This document shows positions 37,305 through 38,809 of a DNA stretch of 38,809 nt, piece after piece; within the stretch, counting starts at the first letter, position 1; every line of letters starts with the position of its first letter. This DNA is from CAVQGF01 sp045807945 (GTDB lineage: Bacteria; Acidobacteriota; Terriglobia; Terriglobales; Acidobacteriaceae). The stretch lies in NCBI GenBank assembly GCA_045807945.1, contig JBJMGI010000013.1:1-38809 (forward strand). Reading direction: 5' to 3'. The notes below the pieces were generated by a model. That model searched no databases and was not told where the DNA came from. It saw only the letters and a list, made by a program, of their open reading frames with translations. A program made the translations under genes and the position numbers.

Positions 37305-38809
37305 ATGAACCTCGAGCAAAAATTGGCCGAGCTGAAACGCCGCGACTCCGCCGCGGAAGAAGGCGGCGGCAAAGAGCGCCGCGAGCGTCAGCACAAAGAC
37401 GGCAAGATGAGTGCGCGTGAGCGCGTCGAGTTCCTGCTCGATGAAGGCACCTTCGAAGAGACGGACAAGCTGGTCACCCACCACTGCACCGACTTCGGCA
37501 TGGAAGAGCAGAAGATCTTCGGCGACGGCTTCGTCACTGGTTACGGACGCATCGAAGGGCGACTCGTCTTCGTTTTCGCGCAGGACTTCACCGTCTTCGG
37601 CGGTTCGCTCTCGGAGGCGAACGCGGGCAAGATCTGCAAGATTATGGATATGGCCATGAAGGTTGGCGCGCCGGTGATCGGGTTGAACGATTCCGGCGGC
37701 GCGCGCATCCAGGAAGGCGTGATGTCGCTGGCCGGCTACGCCGATATATTTCTTCGCAACACCCTGGCGAGCGGAGTGATCCCGCAGATATCGGCCATCA
37801 TGGGGCCGTGCGCGGGCGGGGCGGTGTACTCGCCGGCCATCACCGACTTCATCGCGATGGTCGATAAGACCAGCTACATGTTCGTCACCGGGCCGGACGT
37901 GATCAAGACGGTGACGCACGAAGAAGTCACGAAAGACGAGCTCGGCGGCGCGCACACGCACAACGAGACCTCCGGCGTCGCGCACTTCCAGGTGCACGAC
38001 GATGCCGAATGCCTGTCGCTGATCCGCGAGCTGCTGAGTTTTATCCCGTCGAACAATGCCGATGAGGCGCCGCGGCGCGAGTCGAACGATCCGGCGGACC
38101 GGGAAGATGCGGCGCTCGATACAACCGTCCCAAGCGAATCGAACCAGCCTTACGACATCAAAGACGTGATCACGAAGGTAGTGGACGAAGGCTACTTCTT
38201 CGAGGTCCATGAGCACTACGCGAAGAACATCGTGGTCGGCTTCGCGCGGATGAATGGACGCTCGGTCGGCATCGTCGCCAACCAGCCGGCGTTTCTTGCC
38301 GGTGTGCTCGATATCAACGCCAGCGTGAAGGGCGCGCGTTTCGTTCGCTTCTGCGACGCATTCAATATCCCGCTGATCACGTTCGAAGACGTCCCCGGAT
38401 TTTTGCCAGGGACGCAGCAGGAGTACGGCGGCATCATCCGTCACGGGGCGAAGCTGCTGTATGCGTTCGCCGAGGCGACCGTCCCGAAGATCACGGTGAT
38501 CACGCGCAAGGCTTACGGCGGAGCGTACTGCGTCATGTCGTCGAAGCACATCCGTACCGACGTGAACTATGCCTGGCCTACCGCCGAGATTGCGGTCATG
38601 GGACCGGAGGGTGCGGTCAACATCGTCTACAAACGCGAACTGGATAAAGCCGCGAAATCCGCGAACTCAGACGCGGAGAAAGAAAAAATCATCGCCGCGC
38701 TGCGCAAAGAAAAGACCGACGAATTCCGCGACCGCTTCGCCAATCCTTATATCGCCGCCGAAAAAGGATACGTGGATGCGGTGATCCGCCCCCGCGAGAC
38801 CCGAAAAAA
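37305..38809 (+). CDS. Acyl-CoA carboxylase carboxyltransferase (beta) subunit, 3' truncated
   Basis: The frame is open from the ATG at 37305 to the end of the window, giving 501 residues; the family is about 510-520 long, so only a short C-terminal tail is missing. The two crotonase-like halves are seen: N-terminal A-R-E-R-V-E-F-L-L-D-E-G-T-F, Q-D-F-T-V-F-G-G-S-L-S-E, N-D-S-G-G-A-R-I-Q-E-G-V, and M-G-P-C-A-G-G-A-V-Y-S-P; C-terminal E-D-V-P-G-F-L-P-G-T-Q-Q-E-Y-G-G, R-K-A-Y-G-G-A-Y-C-V-M and the final P-Y-I-A-A-E-K-G-Y-V-D. This is the propionyl/acetyl-CoA carboxylase beta type. It moves carboxyl from biotin to an acyl-CoA. The likely partners are the accC and biotin carrier genes 11.6 kb upstream. 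Confidence 0.93.
   Translation, partial: MNLEQKLAELKRRDSAAEEGGGKERRERQHKDGKMSARERVEFLLDEGTFEETDKLVTHHCTDFGMEEQKIFGDGFVTGYGRIEGRLVFVFAQDFTVFGGSLSEANAGKICKIMDMAMKVGAPVIGLNDSGGARIQEGVMSLAGYADIFLRNTLASGVIPQISAIMGPCAGGAVYSPAITDFIAMVDKTSYMFVTGPDVIKTVTHEEVTKDELGGAHTHNETSGVAHFQVHDDAECLSLIRELLSFIPSNNADEAPRRESNDPADREDAALDTTVPSESNQPYDIKDVITKVVDEGYFFEVHEHYAKNIVVGFARMNGRSVGIVANQPAFLAGVLDINASVKGARFVRFCDAFNIPLITFEDVPGFLPGTQQEYGGIIRHGAKLLYAFAEATVPKITVITRKAYGGAYCVMSSKHIRTDVNYAWPTAEIAVMGPEGAVNIVYKRELDKAAKSANSDAEKEKIIAALRKEKTDEFRDRFANPYIAAEKGYVDAVIRPRETRK

Noticed and set aside
37290..38549. Long open frame of 419 residues on the minus strand
   Set aside because: It is antisense to the carboxyltransferase gene, whose frame matches a known family over its whole length. 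The minus-strand product is rich in Arg, His and Asp and resembles no protein, as expected of a high-GC shadow frame.
1..38809. tRNA, rRNA, phage or insertion sequence
   Set aside because: The gaps between genes were read for these. No tRNA-like fold, rRNA segment, transposase, integrase or phage structural gene was recognised.

Overview
The window is about 38.8 kb of densely packed bacterial chromosome. The genes point to a diderm bacterium with an outer membrane: LptD, a SurA-like chaperone, TonB/ExbB/ExbD and several lipoproteins. Gene content and style (tonB-exbB-exbD-exbD followed by a TPR lipoprotein, a cytochrome P460/TPR protein, DUF4097, many hypothetical exported proteins, high GC) suggest an Acidobacteriota chromosome, probably Terriglobia. 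That placement is inference; no rRNA is present to confirm it. No prophage, insertion sequence, CRISPR array, tRNA or rRNA was recognised, and no gap without a gene exceeds 300 bases.

Layout. 1-3.3 kb: end of an MFS transporter, an exported Asp-box (BNR) protein, a CBS-pair protein, a RidA-family protein and an unrecognised soluble protein. 3.3-7.8 kb: rsmD, an M50 site-2 protease with CBS domains, then serA and a class V aminotransferase in a tight operon. 7.9-10.5 kb: a two-segment membrane protein, and an overlapping trio of yqeY-like gene, small membrane protein and rnhA. 10.5-15.5 kb: an exported cytochrome P460/TPR protein divergent from an AraC-type regulator, then small proteins (NTF2-like, FlK-like thioesterase, DUF4097, a small conserved protein, an orphan H-box membrane protein). 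15.5-19.8 kb: tgt-yajC-secD-secF, a classical gene order. 19.9-23.6 kb: tonB-exbB-exbD-exbD-TPR lipoprotein. 23.7-25.7 kb: biotin carboxylase and biotin carrier of an acyl-CoA carboxylase, whose likely carboxyltransferase partner starts at 37.3 kb and runs off the end. 25.8-31.7 kb, minus strand: surA-like, DsbA-like, a frameshifted TonB-C protein, larE and lptD. 31.8-37.3 kb: an RDD membrane protein, a CPA2 antiporter, a PQQ-type sugar dehydrogenase-like lipoprotein and gltX.

How the genes work together. The minus-strand block joins LptD with a SurA-type chaperone and a DsbA-type thiol protein, the two helpers that E. coli LptD needs; LptD here keeps the adjacent Cys pair near its C-terminus. 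The Sec block and the TonB block are separate envelope machines. serA plus the aminotransferase probably serve serine synthesis.

Most interesting observations: (1) tgt carries an insertion of about 33 codons whose DNA includes an imperfect palindrome resembling a dispersed intergenic repeat; (2) several genes have a TAGAAT/TATAAT-like hexamer 6-8 bases before the start codon and no ribosome binding site, which predicts leaderless mRNAs; (3) a TonB-C gene is broken by one extra base in a short G run; (4) an orphan histidine-kinase-like H-box protein and a histidine-rich repeat in an RDD protein have no obvious precedent that I can name.
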